Assembly (NCBI GenBank): GCA_903829815.1
Contig: CAIKRR010000029.1
Location: 62,001 to 126,000 of the forward strand
Length of the DNA: 64,000 nt
From: an uncultured Pseudomonadota bacterium
GTDB taxonomy: Bacteria > Pseudomonadota > Gammaproteobacteria > Burkholderiales > SG8-39
Direction of reading: 5' to 3'
The position numbers and the translations under genes were made by a program. Under the pieces are notes generated by a model. It made no database searches. It was not told the DNA's origin and was given only the letters and a program-made list of their open reading frames with translations. Of this stretch, positions 7,107 to 15,516 are shown piece by piece; position 1 is the first letter of the stretch, and each line of letters begins with the position of its first letter.

Positions 7107-9197
7107 TCAGCCCGCCAGAGCGCCGAGAACGGAGCTCACGCGTATGGTTCGAGTCTCGGGAATCTCGGCGTGCGAGAGCACCCGCAAGGAGGGAACCGCG
7201 CGGCGCAACATACGTGCAAGCGGCACCCGCAGTCGCTCGGGCACGAGAAGTGCCGTGGGGTGCCCCAGGGCTTCCTGTCGGGTCACCGCGGCCGAGGCGC
7301 CACGCAGCAGTCCCTCGGCCAGATTGGGTTCGATCGCCAGACCCTCATCGGTGGACACAGCCTGATTGAGCATGCGTTCGAGTTCGGGCTCGACCACGAT
7401 GACCTGCAACTCGTTCGCGCCCCCATAGAGGCTTTGCACGATGGCGGGCCCGAGCGACACGCGAACCGCAGCGGTGAGCGCGGCCGGATCCTGGGTGCGG
7501 GGCGCCTCCTCGGCCAGGCTCTCGATGATCGAGCGAAGATCGCGCACCGGCACGCCCTCATCCAGCAGGTTCACCAGCACCTTCTGGAACACCGGCATCG
7601 AGACCATCTTGGGCACGATCTCGTCGAGCAGATTGGGCAAGAGCTTGTTCACATGCTCGATCAGGCGCCGCACCTCTTCTCGTCCGAGGAGTCGCCCCGC
7701 CTGACGAAACAGCAGGCTGTTCAGATGCGTGGCGATGACGGTCGCGCAGTCCACCACGGTAAACCCCGAGAGCTGGGCGTACTCACGGCTGCGCTCATCG
7801 ATCCAGACCGCCGGCAGCCCGAAGGCCGGATCCTTGGTGGCCTGGCCGGGCAGTTCCACCGAGGCACCGCCCGGATTGATCGCCAGATGCATGCCGCTCA
7901 TCGCGTCGCCCTCGCCGATGGTGACGCCCTTGAGCGTGATTCGGTAGGCATTCGGACGCAGTTCGAGGTTGTCGCGGATATGCACCGCGGGCGGCAGAAA
8001 CCCGATCTCCTGGGCAAACTTGCGCCGGATGCCGCGGATACGTTTGAGGAGCTCACCGTCCTGCCCGCGATCGACCAGCGGAATGAGGCGGTAGCCCACT
8101 TCGAGCCCGAGCACATCGAGCGGCGCGATGTCGTCCCAGCTCGCATCGGCCGCCTCGCCGCCGACCGGTACAGCCTCAGCCGCCTTCTCGGCGGCAGTTG
8201 CAGCCTCACGACGACGGTCCCGCCGATGCAAGGCCCGCGCACCGAAAGCCGCGGCCGCAGCGAGCAGCAGAAACGACACATGCGGCATGCCGGGAATGAG
8301 TCCGAGCATCGCCATCATCACCGCCGTGATACCCAGTGCCTGGGGCGAGGCAAAGAGCTGGGCGGCCAGTTGCGAGCCGATGTCCTCCTCCTTGCCCACT
8401 CGAGCAACGATGAGACCCGCCGCAATCGAGATGATGAGCGAGGGCACCTGGGCCACCAGACCATCGCCGATGGAGAGCAGCACGTAGTTGTTGGCTGCCT
8501 GGGCAAGCGGCATGTCGTGCTGGACCAGCCCGATGATGAGGCCGCCGATCAGGTTGATGAAGAGGATGAGAATGCCGGCAATGGCGTCGCCGCGAACGAA
8601 CTTGCTCGCACCATCCATCGAGCCATAGAACTCCGCTTCGGTTGCCACTTCTACCCGACGGCGTCGTGCCTCGGCCTCGGCGATGAGCCCTGCGTTCAGA
8701 TCGGCGTCGATCGCCATCTGCTTGCCTGGCATTGCATCAAGGGCAAACCGCGCGCTCACTTCGGCGATGCGCCCTGCACCCTTGGTAATCACGACAAAAT
8801 TGATCACCACCAGAATCGCGAACACGACCAGACCGACAGCGAAGTTGCCACCCACCAGGACATCGGCAAAGGCCTCGATGACCTTGCCGGCCGCATCCGG
8901 GCCGGTATGTCCGTGCATCAGCACAGCCCGTGTCGATGCCACGTTGAGTGACAGGCGCATCAGGGTGGTGACGAGCAAAATGGTGGGAAAGGCGGCGAAG
9001 TCAAGGGGCTTTACGGTGTAGGCCGCCACCAGCAGCACGACGATCGACAGCGCGATGTTGAAGGTGAAGAACAGATCGAGCAGAAAGGGCGGCAAGGGCA
9101 ACATCATCATCGCCAGCACGAAGATGATGAGAAGCGGCGTACCCAGCGCGCCGACCGGCACCTTGGAAAGCATGGGCAGGATCAGGCGCCAGTTCAT
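7107..9197 (-). CDS. flhA: Flagellar type III export gate protein FlhA
   Basis: The 696-residue protein has about eight transmembrane helices in its first 320 residues, then a large cytoplasmic domain. The FHIPEP family signature is visible around GRIAEVSARFALDAMPGKQM and AIDADLNAGLI. The cytoplasmic part (ARFAQEIGFLPPAVHIRDN and beyond) binds late chaperone-substrate complexes. FlhA forms the nonameric ring of the export gate in the MS ring. Its ATG overlaps the flhB stop by four bases, so translation of the two gate subunits is probably coupled. Confidence 0.97.
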   Translation of the reverse strand: MNWRLILPMLSKVPVGALGTPLLIIFVLAMMMLPLPPFLLDLFFTFNIALSIVVLLVAAYTVKPLDFAAFPTILLVTTLMRLSLNVASTRAVLMHGHTGPDAAGKVIEAFADVLVGGNFAVGLVVFAILVVINFVVITKGAGRIAEVSARFALDAMPGKQMAIDADLNAGLIAEAEARRRRVEVATEAEFYGSMDGASKFVRGDAIAGILILFINLIGGLIIGLVQHDMPLAQAANNYVLLSIGDGLVAQVPSLIISIAAGLIVARVGKEEDIGSQLAAQLFASPQALGITAVMMAMLGLIPGMPHVSFLLLAAAAAFGARALHRRDRRREAATAAEKAAEAVPVGGEAADASWDDIAPLDVLGLEVGYRLIPLVDRGQDGELLKRIRGIRRKFAQEIGFLPPAVHIRDNLELRPNAYRITLKGVTIGEGDAMSGMHLAINPGGASVELPGQATKDPAFGLPAVWIDERSREYAQLSGFTVVDCATVIATHLNSLLFRQAGRLLGREEVRRLIEHVNKLLPNLLDEIVPKMVSMPVFQKVLVNLLDEGVPVRDLRSIIESLAEEAPRTQDPAALTAAVRVSLGPAIVQSLYGGANELQVIVVEPELERMLNQAVSTDEGLAIEPNLAEGLLRGASAAVTRQEALGHPTALLVPERLRVPLARMLRRAVPSLRVLSHAEIPETRTIRVSSVLGALAG

Positions 9198-10420
9198 GCG
9201 GCGGCCCCATTGACCCTGAGAGCGGTTGAAACAGTTGCGTCGCCCTCAGCGGCAGCGTCAGCGATTGCATCGCTACCGCCAGTGGTGAGCGGATCGAGCT
9301 CAGCCGGCACTTCGACGGCCAGCCCTGCATAAGGCGTAGCCGAGGGGCGTGTGGTGGTAGATCGCAGGTTGTAGATGAAGGCGATGACCTGTGCCACCCC
9401 GGTGTAGAGCGCCTGCGGAATATCGGCGCCTATCTCGCAGTGCTTGTGCAGTGCACGCGCAAGCGGAGGTGCCTCGACCAGCGCCACACCCGACTCGACT
9501 GCGATCTCGCGTATGCGTGCGGCAACTTCGCCCGTGCCCTTGGCAACGACGCGAGGCACCGCGCTGCGGGCCTCGTCGTAGCGCAGCGCCACGGCGTAGC
9601 GTGTCGGGTTGGTGACGACCACATCGGCATCTGGCACCGCCTGCATCATGCGTCGCTGCGCCATCTGCCGCTGCTGACTGCGGATCTTGGCCTTCACGTG
9701 CGGGTCACCATCGGCCTCGCGTGATTCGTCGCGTATGTCCTGCAAGGACATGCGCAGATCACGTCGATGGCGCCAGATCGACAGGCCGACATCGATCGCA
9801 GCCACCATTGCAAGCGCCACCACCATGACGCCGAAGGCGCTGACCACCAGAGAGCCCAACTGTGCGTGGCCCATCTTTCCGGCAAGCGCATCGAGTGTGG
9901 CAAATTCCGCGTAGCGCGAACGCACGAAGACGACCACCACCGTGACGACCACCACCGACTCGAGCAGCAGCTTGCCCAGATCGAGCGTGGCATTGAGCGA
10001 GAACAGCTTGCCCAGGCCTTTGAGCGGACTCAGGCGCGAGAAGTCCGGCGTGAGGCCGCGAGTGGAGAAGCTCCAGCCACCGAGCGCGAGCGATGCGGCG
10101 ATGGCAGCGAGGGCCGTGGCCACACAAACGGGCATCGCAATCAGCAACCCGTCGGCAACCAGCGCGGAGCCATGGAGCGACGCAAAATCGTCACGGAACG
10201 CTTCTTCGTAGCCAAACGTGAGACCCCGCGCAAGAAGATGGCGCGACGCATCGAAGAGCGAACGACCGAGCAACGCCAGGGTGCCTGCGGCAGCCCCCAG
10301 CATGAGCGCAGTCGACAGGCTACGAGAACGCGGCACCTGCCCTTCTTCGCGCGCGCGCTCGAGTCGCCGCTCGGTTGGAGCAAGTTTTCTTTCCTGATCA
10401 TCGTCAGCGCCTGCAGCCAT
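9194..10420 (-). CDS. flhB: Flagellar export specificity switch protein FlhB
   Basis: From the ATG at 10420 the product is 408 residues and begins MAAGADDDQERKLAPTERRL, matching FlhB. Four hydrophobic helices follow, then the cytoplasmic switch domain. The autocleavage site, usually Asn-Pro-Thr-His, reads N-P-T-R at residues 271-274 and is followed by the expected YAVALRYD. The codon is CGC, one base away from the CAC for histidine. FlhB changes export from hook to filament substrates after cleavage and contact with FliK. The upstream 53 codons in frame have no family similarity. Residues beyond about 345 form a variable tail. Confidence 0.94.
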   Translation of the reverse strand: MAAGADDDQERKLAPTERRLERAREEGQVPRSRSLSTALMLGAAAGTLALLGRSLFDASRHLLARGLTFGYEEAFRDDFASLHGSALVADGLLIAMPVCVATALAAIAASLALGGWSFSTRGLTPDFSRLSPLKGLGKLFSLNATLDLGKLLLESVVVVTVVVVFVRSRYAEFATLDALAGKMGHAQLGSLVVSAFGVMVVALAMVAAIDVGLSIWRHRRDLRMSLQDIRDESREADGDPHVKAKIRSQQRQMAQRRMMQAVPDADVVVTNPTRYAVALRYDEARSAVPRVVAKGTGEVAARIREIAVESGVALVEAPPLARALHKHCEIGADIPQALYTGVAQVIAFIYNLRSTTTRPSATPYAGLAVEVPAELDPLTTGGSDAIADAAAEGDATVSTALRVNGAAA

Positions 10421-10491
10421 CGAGAGCGTCGTCCATGCGCGGTGGGATACCGCAGAACGATTATTGATGACAGGACATGAGTGCCTTTGCT

Positions 10492-10521
10492 GGAATACCG
10501 GGGTGTTTGTCCCGCTATTCC
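10492..10521 (-). other. Hairpin in the motB-flhB gap
   Basis: GGAATA (10492-10497) and TATTCC (10516-10521) are perfectly inverted, with partly paired C/G-rich bases between them. The hairpin lies downstream of motB and upstream of flhB on the minus strand. No T-run follows, so it may be an RNA processing or stability element, not an intrinsic terminator. Confidence 0.35.
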
Positions 10522-10564
10522 ATGCAGGAGGCGGGCTGGGACGGCCACCGGCGCCTGGTCCTTC

Positions 10565-10603
10565 ACGACGCAATCGCACGACGCAATCGCACGACGCAAT
10601 CGC
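10565..10603 (+). repeat. Three perfect 13-bp tandem repeats between motB and flhB
   Basis: The unit ACGACGCAATCGC occurs three times in a row without mismatch (10565-10577, 10578-10590, 10591-10603). A degenerate partial copy (GCGATGC) follows, and the array lies just past the motB stop. No protein is predicted across it and no function was recognised. Confidence 0.75.
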
Positions 10604-10620
10604 GCGATGCCGACAAACCC

Positions 10621-11604
10621 TTACTGGACGGTCGCCGCGCCCGGTGTGCTGCCGGGCGACAGCCCCAGAGCGCCTGCACCGCGCGGTCGGCGCAAGGTCT
10701 CCGGCGCCGGCATGCGAGCGGAGAGCTCCTCGGCATCGCTGGCAATCACCGCACCCATTTCGCGCAGCACCCGCTCCTCGGCCTCGTGATTCATCACGAT
10801 GATACTGATGCGTCGGTTGACCGGCGCCTCGGGATGGTCGCGCTCGTAGTTGATCGACGACGACGCCCCAACCACCCGCAGCACCTTGGCCTCGGCCATG
10901 CCACCGGCCACCAGCTCGCGGCGAGACGCGTTGGCCCGGTCGGCCGAGAGTTCCCAGTTGCTGTAGCCGCGTTCGCCCCCGGAATAGCGCACCGCATCGG
11001 TATGCCCGGACAAGGTCAGGCGATAGTCGACCGCATTCAGCACCGGGCCCATCTCGCGCAGGATGTCGCGCATGTAGTCCTTCACGATCGCGCTGCCGCT
11101 ATCGAACATGGGCCGATTCTTGTCATCGATGATCTGGATCCGCAGGCCCTCACCGGTGAGATCAGTACGGATCTGCGAGCGGACCGGTCGGATCTTCACG
11201 CTGTTGTCCAGCTGCTTGTCGACCCGCTGCTTCAGTTCAGCCATGATCCTGGATTCACGCGCCGCACTGTCCTTGCGCAGACGCGCATTGCGGGTCTGCT
11301 TCACCGGCGCTTCGGTATCCTCTTTCAGAAAACCCTTGCTGCCACCGCGGATGACATTCGAGGTCTCACCCGCCCCCGAGCCGCCTGTGAAGGCAACCCG
11401 CAATGGCGTGCGGAAATACTCGGCGATGCCCAGGAGGTCGCCCTTGGTAGTCGACCCCAGCAGCCACATGAGGAGAAAGAAGGCCATCATCGCCGTCACG
11501 AAGTCGGCATAGGCAATCTTCCACGCACCACCATGATGACCGCCGTGGCCACCTTTCTTCACGCGCCGGATGATGACCGGCGCTCGCTGATCCTTGGTGG
11601 CCAT
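10621..11604 (-). CDS. motB: Flagellar motor stator protein MotB
   Basis: The 327-residue protein has a short basic N-terminus rich in His/Gly, then a single transmembrane helix containing the proton-carrying aspartate in YADFVTAMMAFFLLMWLLGS. The C-terminal half carries the OmpA-like peptidoglycan-binding domain (LSGHTDAVRY, then ELSADRANASRREL, then NRRISIIVM). MotB anchors the MotA/MotB proton channel to the cell wall. The residue set indicates a proton-driven stator. It follows motA by 63 bases on the same strand. Confidence 0.97.
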   Translation of the reverse strand: MATKDQRAPVIIRRVKKGGHGGHHGGAWKIAYADFVTAMMAFFLLMWLLGSTTKGDLLGIAEYFRTPLRVAFTGGSGAGETSNVIRGGSKGFLKEDTEAPVKQTRNARLRKDSAARESRIMAELKQRVDKQLDNSVKIRPVRSQIRTDLTGEGLRIQIIDDKNRPMFDSGSAIVKDYMRDILREMGPVLNAVDYRLTLSGHTDAVRYSGGERGYSNWELSADRANASRRELVAGGMAEAKVLRVVGASSSINYERDHPEAPVNRRISIIVMNHEAEERVLREMGAVIASDAEELSARMPAPETLRRPRGAGALGLSPGSTPGAATVQ

Positions 11605-11667
11605 GAATATTGAAGGCTTCTGCCCTGCCCTGCACTGACGCGCGAGCGATCAGCGACCGGGTGCAGG

Positions 11668-12528
11668 TCACTTGCCCTTCTGCCCCTTCACATAGGTTTC
11701 GAGCTCATTGAATGTGGGGCGCTCGGTCGAATAGAGCACCTTGCGACCGAACTCCACGGCGATTGCCGGCGGGTAGCCGTTCATGCTGGCAAGGAGCGTC
11801 GTCTTCACGCAGTGATAGACCTTGCTGTTCTCGGCGAGCTTTTGCTCGAGGAGCGATGCCACCGGCCCGACAAAGCCATAGGCGAGCAAAATGCCGAGGA
11901 ACGTACCCACCAGGGCTTCGGCGATCATCTCGCCCAGTTCGGCCGGCGGCCGCCCGACCGAGCCCATGGTATGAACCACCCCCATCACCGCGGCCACGAT
12001 GCCGAAGGCAGGCATCCCGTCGGCCACCTTCTGGATCGCGCTCGAGGGGATCATGCCCTCGTGATGATGGGTTTCGATCTCGCTCTCCATGAGGACGTCG
12101 ATTTCCTGGGGATTGAGGTTGCCGCTCACCATCAGGCGCAGGTAATCGGTGATGAACTCGATCAGATGATGATCGGCGAGCACACCGGGGTACTTCTTGA
12201 AGATGGCGCTTTCCTCCGGCCGCTCGACATCGCCCTCGATGGCCATCAGGCCTTCCTTGCGGACCTTCTGCAAGATCTCGAAGAGCATCGCCATGAGGCT
12301 CATGTAGAGAGACTTGGTATACATCGAGCCCTTGAAGCAGGCCGGCAACGCCTTCATGCTGGCCTTGAGCGCGTTCGAGGAATTGGATACCACGAAGGCG
12401 CCCAGTGCTCCGCCGCCGATCATCAGCAGTTCGAGCGGCTGCACGAGCGCACCCAGATGCCCGCCGCCCAGCGCGTAGCCGCCAAAGACCGATCCGACGA
12501 CGACCACCCATCCGATGATCAGAAACAT
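11668..12528 (-). CDS. motA: Flagellar motor stator protein MotA
   Basis: The 286-residue product starts MFLIIGWVVVVGSVFGGYAL and has four predicted membrane helices, two at each end, with a large cytoplasmic loop. The loop has the conserved charged stretch VRKEGLMAIEGDVERPEES, where Arg and Glu touch FliG. The third helix region includes DGMPAFGIVAAVMGVVHTMG with the conserved proline. MotA and MotB form the proton-conducting stator. Gene order flhD-flhC-motA-motB is that of many enteric and beta-proteobacteria. Confidence 0.97.
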   Translation of the reverse strand: MFLIIGWVVVVGSVFGGYALGGGHLGALVQPLELLMIGGGALGAFVVSNSSNALKASMKALPACFKGSMYTKSLYMSLMAMLFEILQKVRKEGLMAIEGDVERPEESAIFKKYPGVLADHHLIEFITDYLRLMVSGNLNPQEIDVLMESEIETHHHEGMIPSSAIQKVADGMPAFGIVAAVMGVVHTMGSVGRPPAELGEMIAEALVGTFLGILLAYGFVGPVASLLEQKLAENSKVYHCVKTTLLASMNGYPPAIAVEFGRKVLYSTERPTFNELETYVKGQKGK

Positions 12529-12703
12529 GTGAGCAGGTGCGCCAGAGAAGGATGACCTTCTTTCGGCATCGTTCGCACAATCCTGAGGATGGCTTCAGCG
12601 AGAGTGTGCAAAACCACCGCTCGCAGCCCTGCAGGTCGCCCGGATCAGGCGAGGCCGAAGGGCACGCCAGGTCGTTCGCCCGCCAAAGAGCCGGCGCGCG
12701 AAC

Positions 12704-13249
12704 TCAGGCCAACGCTGCTGCCCGCTCCGCAGCGGCAGCGCGGGTCTTCCCGGCACGCGCCGGCATATCGCACAAGCCGCAGACGAAGTGGCGCTTCAGG
12801 TCATACTGCTGGAGCAGGAAGCTACCGCCACATTGCGTGCAGGGTACTGTCTCCAGCATGCCCGAATCATGGAACTTCACCAGGCGCCAGGCTCGGGTGA
12901 TGCTGAGCACTTCAGGCAGCCCGGCAAGGGCAAGGTGCTCGCGGTACAGACCGTAGGCGCGGATCAGCGCATCGACCCGCTCGATCCCGCTGGCCTTGCT
13001 CACGGTTTTGTACATATTGAAGAACAAGGCACTGTGGATCGACGGCTGCCAGGTGGTGAACCAGTCGGTCGAAAACGGCAACATGCCCTTGGCGGGCGAC
13101 TTGCCGGCCACTTCGCGGTAGAGCCGCAGCAGACGCTCACGCGATAGATTGATCTCGCCCTCGAGCACCTGCAGACGGGCACCAAAGCGGATCAGGGCCA
13201 CGGCGCGCTGCACTTCATGGGCCTCGCCCACCAGGCTCCTGGTCTTCAT
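12704..13249 (-). CDS. flhC: Flagellar master transcriptional activator subunit FlhC
   Basis: From the ATG at 13249 the product is 181 residues and starts MKTRSLVGEAHEVQRAVALI. It has the FlhC pattern with FSTDWFTTWQPSIHSALFFN and two C-terminal cysteine pairs, CTQC and CGLC, that bind zinc. FlhD4C2 activates class II flagellar promoters. Its ATG overlaps the flhD stop as ATGA, consistent with equal synthesis of the two subunits. The 175-base gap to motA could hold an internal promoter, but none was evident. Confidence 0.96.
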   Translation of the reverse strand: MKTRSLVGEAHEVQRAVALIRFGARLQVLEGEINLSRERLLRLYREVAGKSPAKGMLPFSTDWFTTWQPSIHSALFFNMYKTVSKASGIERVDALIRAYGLYREHLALAGLPEVLSITRAWRLVKFHDSGMLETVPCTQCGGSFLLQQYDLKRHFVCGLCDMPARAGKTRAAAAERAAALA

Positions 13250-13602
13250 GCTGCCACCTCGAGGGCCTGGCTTGCGACCAGGATCGAGGCGTGGATCTGC
13301 CGCGCCGTCTGATCGCGACCGTGGTCGGTGAGGAGCGACCAGACCAGGTCGTCTTCGAGCCGGAAGCGCGAGATCAGCACACTGCGACCGGCAATCTTCA
13401 GGCACTGGGCCAGTGTGAGGCCTTCGATGAGGGAGGCCACATCGTCGGAGACCCCAAGTCGGTAAAGCGCTTCGGCGCGATCATTGCGGATCAGGGTCTG
13501 CGCGAGGAGCAGGTACGAGAGATTGGCTTCGCGAATCTCGTGCAGGATCTGTTCGTTCGTCATGGGGGTCGGGTGCGCCGGTTGGGTGTCGATGGACGCC
13601 AT
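13246..13602 (-). CDS. flhD: Flagellar master transcriptional activator subunit FlhD
   Basis: The core ILHEIREANLSYLLLAQTLI is the FlhD dimerisation helix signature, followed by RNDRAEALYRLGVSDDVA and the helical C-terminus. FlhD partners FlhC in the class I master regulator. The start is uncertain: the ATG at 13602 gives 118 residues with a 13-residue leader, as in other beta-proteobacterial FlhD, and the ATG at 13563 gives 105 residues. Neither has a strong ribosome site. It diverges from fliC across a 380-base region. Confidence 0.92.
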   Translation of the reverse strand: MASIDTQPAHPTPMTNEQILHEIREANLSYLLLAQTLIRNDRAEALYRLGVSDDVASLIEGLTLAQCLKIAGRSVLISRFRLEDDLVWSLLTDHGRDQTARQIHASILVASQALEVAA

Positions 13603-13837
13603 TGTCGGCAACGGCAGGCGCTTCTTGAACGGAAGACCACCCCGCCAATCGGCAAGGTTTATGCCCGAGCGCTTGCAGGAAGAATTCCTACAGGCCAAAC
13701 CGCGCCGCCAGGCAGCCCTGGGGCTTCGCGATCTGTTTCATACCCCTCTCGCCCAGAGGAAGAATCCGGGGATGCCACCCATCCAATGAGCCCGGGAGGG
13801 GCGGACTTGCCATGCCCAATCAGTCACAAATTTTTCG

Positions 13838-13851
13838 CGATTTCGAAATCG
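13838..13851 (+). promoter_or_regulatory. 14-bp perfect palindrome next to the fliC promoter
   Basis: CGATTTCGAAATCG is a perfect palindrome ending three bases before the -35 octamer of the fliC sigma-28 promoter. Its position fits an operator or activator site for a dimeric regulator. No such site is present at the flgM promoter, so it would be fliC-specific (or act on flhD). The binding protein is unknown. Confidence 0.45.
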
Positions 13852-13854
13852 GAC

Positions 13855-13882
13855 TCAAGTTCGGCAAATCGCAGACCGTTAA
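13855..13882 (+). promoter_or_regulatory. Sigma-28 (FliA) promoter for fliC
   Basis: TCAAGTTC (13855-13862), a 12-base spacer and ACCGTTAA (13875-13882) resemble the sigma-28 consensus. The -35 octamer is identical to that of the flgM promoter. Transcription would begin about 95 bases before the fliC ATG, leaving a leader with a good AGGAG ribosome site. Confidence 0.7.
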
Positions 13883-13982
13883 TCGCAACATCGACGGAAC
13901 GCACGCCACATGGCAACGCGGTTCGCCGGGGCCGGCAGACAGTTCCGGCGGACCATCGCACAACCCAGACAGGAGTATCACC

Positions 13983-15410
13983 ATGCTCGAAATCAACACC
14001 AACGTGGCCTCGATCATCGCGCAGAACGCGGTATCGAACACCCAGAACAAGATCAACACCTCGGTGCAGCGCCTGGCCACAGGCCTTCGCATCAACAGCG
14101 CGCAGGATGACGCAGCGGGCCTGGGCATTGCCGCCCGCATGACCTCACAAGTCAACGGCATCAATCAGGCGGTTCTGAACGCCAACTACGGCGTGTCGCT
14201 TGCCCAGACCGCGCAAGGTGCCCTCTCGGCTGTGAGCTCGGCCCTGCAGCGTGTACGCCAGCTGGCCGTCGAATCGGCCAACGCCTCGAATTCGGCTACC
14301 GACCGTTCAGGCCTCGACGCCGAAGCGCAGCAACTCATCTCGCAAGTGCAGACCATCGCCACCCAGACCCAGTTCAACGGCCAGAACATTCTCGATGGAA
14401 CCTTTGGCATCGCCACCTTCCAGGTGGGCGCCAATGCAGGCCAGACTCTCACCGCCGCCACGGGCAACATCCAAACCTCGTCGCTGGGCAGCTACTCGTC
14501 GGTAGGTACCGCACTACCCGGCGGCGGTGGCAGTGCACTGGCAGGCCCGACCTCGGCGGGAGACCCTGGTGACCTCGCGATTACCGGGGCCAATGGCAAG
14601 CTCGTGAAGATCGGTGCGACCAACGACGGTCAGGCCAGCACCATCTCAGCCGCGATCAATGCGCAAAGCGCGAACACCGGTGTGACGGCAATCGCAACGA
14701 CGACCACGAATCTGACGATCACCAACACCGCCCTGGCGGCTGGTGACCTCGCGATCAAGGACTCGAGTGGCAACAATGTGAATGTCGGAGCAGTCGCGGC
14801 GGCTTCCACTGCGGGTGCCTTCACAGCGAACCTGGCTTCGCAGATCAATGCGATATCTGCCAAGACTGGCGTGACCGCCACTTACTCTGGCAACCAACTG
14901 ACGCTCTCGAACACGACCGGCGCCGACATCACGCTCGAGGCAACCAGCACCGGGCAGACCGTGAGCGGACTGAGCGGTGCAAGCACTTCTGTCGGAGGCA
15001 CCATCAGCCTCTCCTCAGGCAGTGCTTTCTCCATCGGCGGAGGGGCTGCGTCCAAGGCCGGCCTGGCGTCACCCGTGAGCACCATGAACACGCTTGCAAG
15101 TTCCGACATCTCGACCGCAACCAACGCCACGACCATGGTGCAGGCGGTCGATGGGGCTCTCGCGCAGATCAACAACCTGCAAGCCAACATCGGTGCCATG
15201 CAAGCGCGCTTCCAGTCTGTGGTGAGCACGCTGCAGACTCAGTCGCAGAACCTGTCGGCAGCCCGCAGTTCGGTGCAAGACACCGACTTCGCAGCGGAAA
15301 CCGCCAACCTGAGCAAAGAGCAGGTGATGCAGCAGGCCGGCACGGCCATGGTGGCCCAGGCAAACCAGCAGGCAAGCCAGGTGCTCACCCTGCTGCAGAA
15401 GCTGGGCTGA
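13983..15410 (+). CDS. fliC: Flagellin FliC
   Basis: Starting at the ATG at 13983 (AGGAG eight bases ahead) the product is 475 residues. The N-terminal D0/D1 region has INTNVASIIAQNAVSNTQNK and GLRINSAQDDAAGLGIA. The C-terminal region has ARSSVQDTDFAAETANLSKE and ends with the QVLTLLQKLG helix. The central part is Ala/Thr/Ser-rich and contains two related segments of about 55 residues resembling flagellin IN motifs (DNA 14568-14730 and 14742-14919). The many Ser/Thr residues are possible glycosylation targets for the nearby transferases. The frame extends upstream to 13812, but that part is the promoter region. Confidence 0.97.
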   Translation: MLEINTNVASIIAQNAVSNTQNKINTSVQRLATGLRINSAQDDAAGLGIAARMTSQVNGINQAVLNANYGVSLAQTAQGALSAVSSALQRVRQLAVESANASNSATDRSGLDAEAQQLISQVQTIATQTQFNGQNILDGTFGIATFQVGANAGQTLTAATGNIQTSSLGSYSSVGTALPGGGGSALAGPTSAGDPGDLAITGANGKLVKIGATNDGQASTISAAINAQSANTGVTAIATTTTNLTITNTALAAGDLAIKDSSGNNVNVGAVAAASTAGAFTANLASQINAISAKTGVTATYSGNQLTLSNTTGADITLEATSTGQTVSGLSGASTSVGGTISLSSGSAFSIGGGAASKAGLASPVSTMNTLASSDISTATNATTMVQAVDGALAQINNLQANIGAMQARFQSVVSTLQTQSQNLSAARSSVQDTDFAAETANLSKEQVMQQAGTAMVAQANQQASQVLTLLQKLG

Positions 15411-15423
15411 TCCTTCCATGAAG

Positions 15424-15492
15424 GTCGCGCTTGACGCAAGTGCGACCCGCGAAGGCGGGTGCCGGAGTCGCATGTCTCGCGCACCCGCCTTC
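15424..15492 (+). terminator. Double hairpin after fliC
   Basis: Two stem-loops follow the fliC stop. The first pairs GTCGCGCTTG with CAAGTGCGAC (15424-15446). The second is a perfect 12-base inverted repeat, GAAGGCGGGTGC and GCACCCGCCTTC (15451-15462 and 15481-15492), with an 18-base loop. There is no T-run, so partial termination or 3' stabilisation of the flagellin message is as likely as full intrinsic termination. Confidence 0.55.
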
Positions 15493-15516
15493 TGGCATTG
15501 CAATCGGAGATAGATC

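Larger units (their letters stand above)
13603..13982 (+). promoter_or_regulatory. Divergent flhD / fliC regulatory region (380 bases, no gene)
   Basis: This is the longest gene-free stretch of the window. Its right half carries the fliC sigma-28 promoter, a 14-base palindrome and an A/T-rich patch (CAAATTTTT near 13830). Its left half must carry the class I flhDC promoter, and a CATAAA on the minus strand near 13660 is a possible -10, with no convincing -35. Small open frames here lack similarity and ribosome sites. Master regulator and flagellin thus share one control region. Confidence 0.6.

Noticed and set aside
6762-8951. Open plus-strand frame of 729 codons
   Set aside because: It is antisense to flhF and flhA, which are certain. 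The translation is rich in His, Arg and Gln with no recognisable family.
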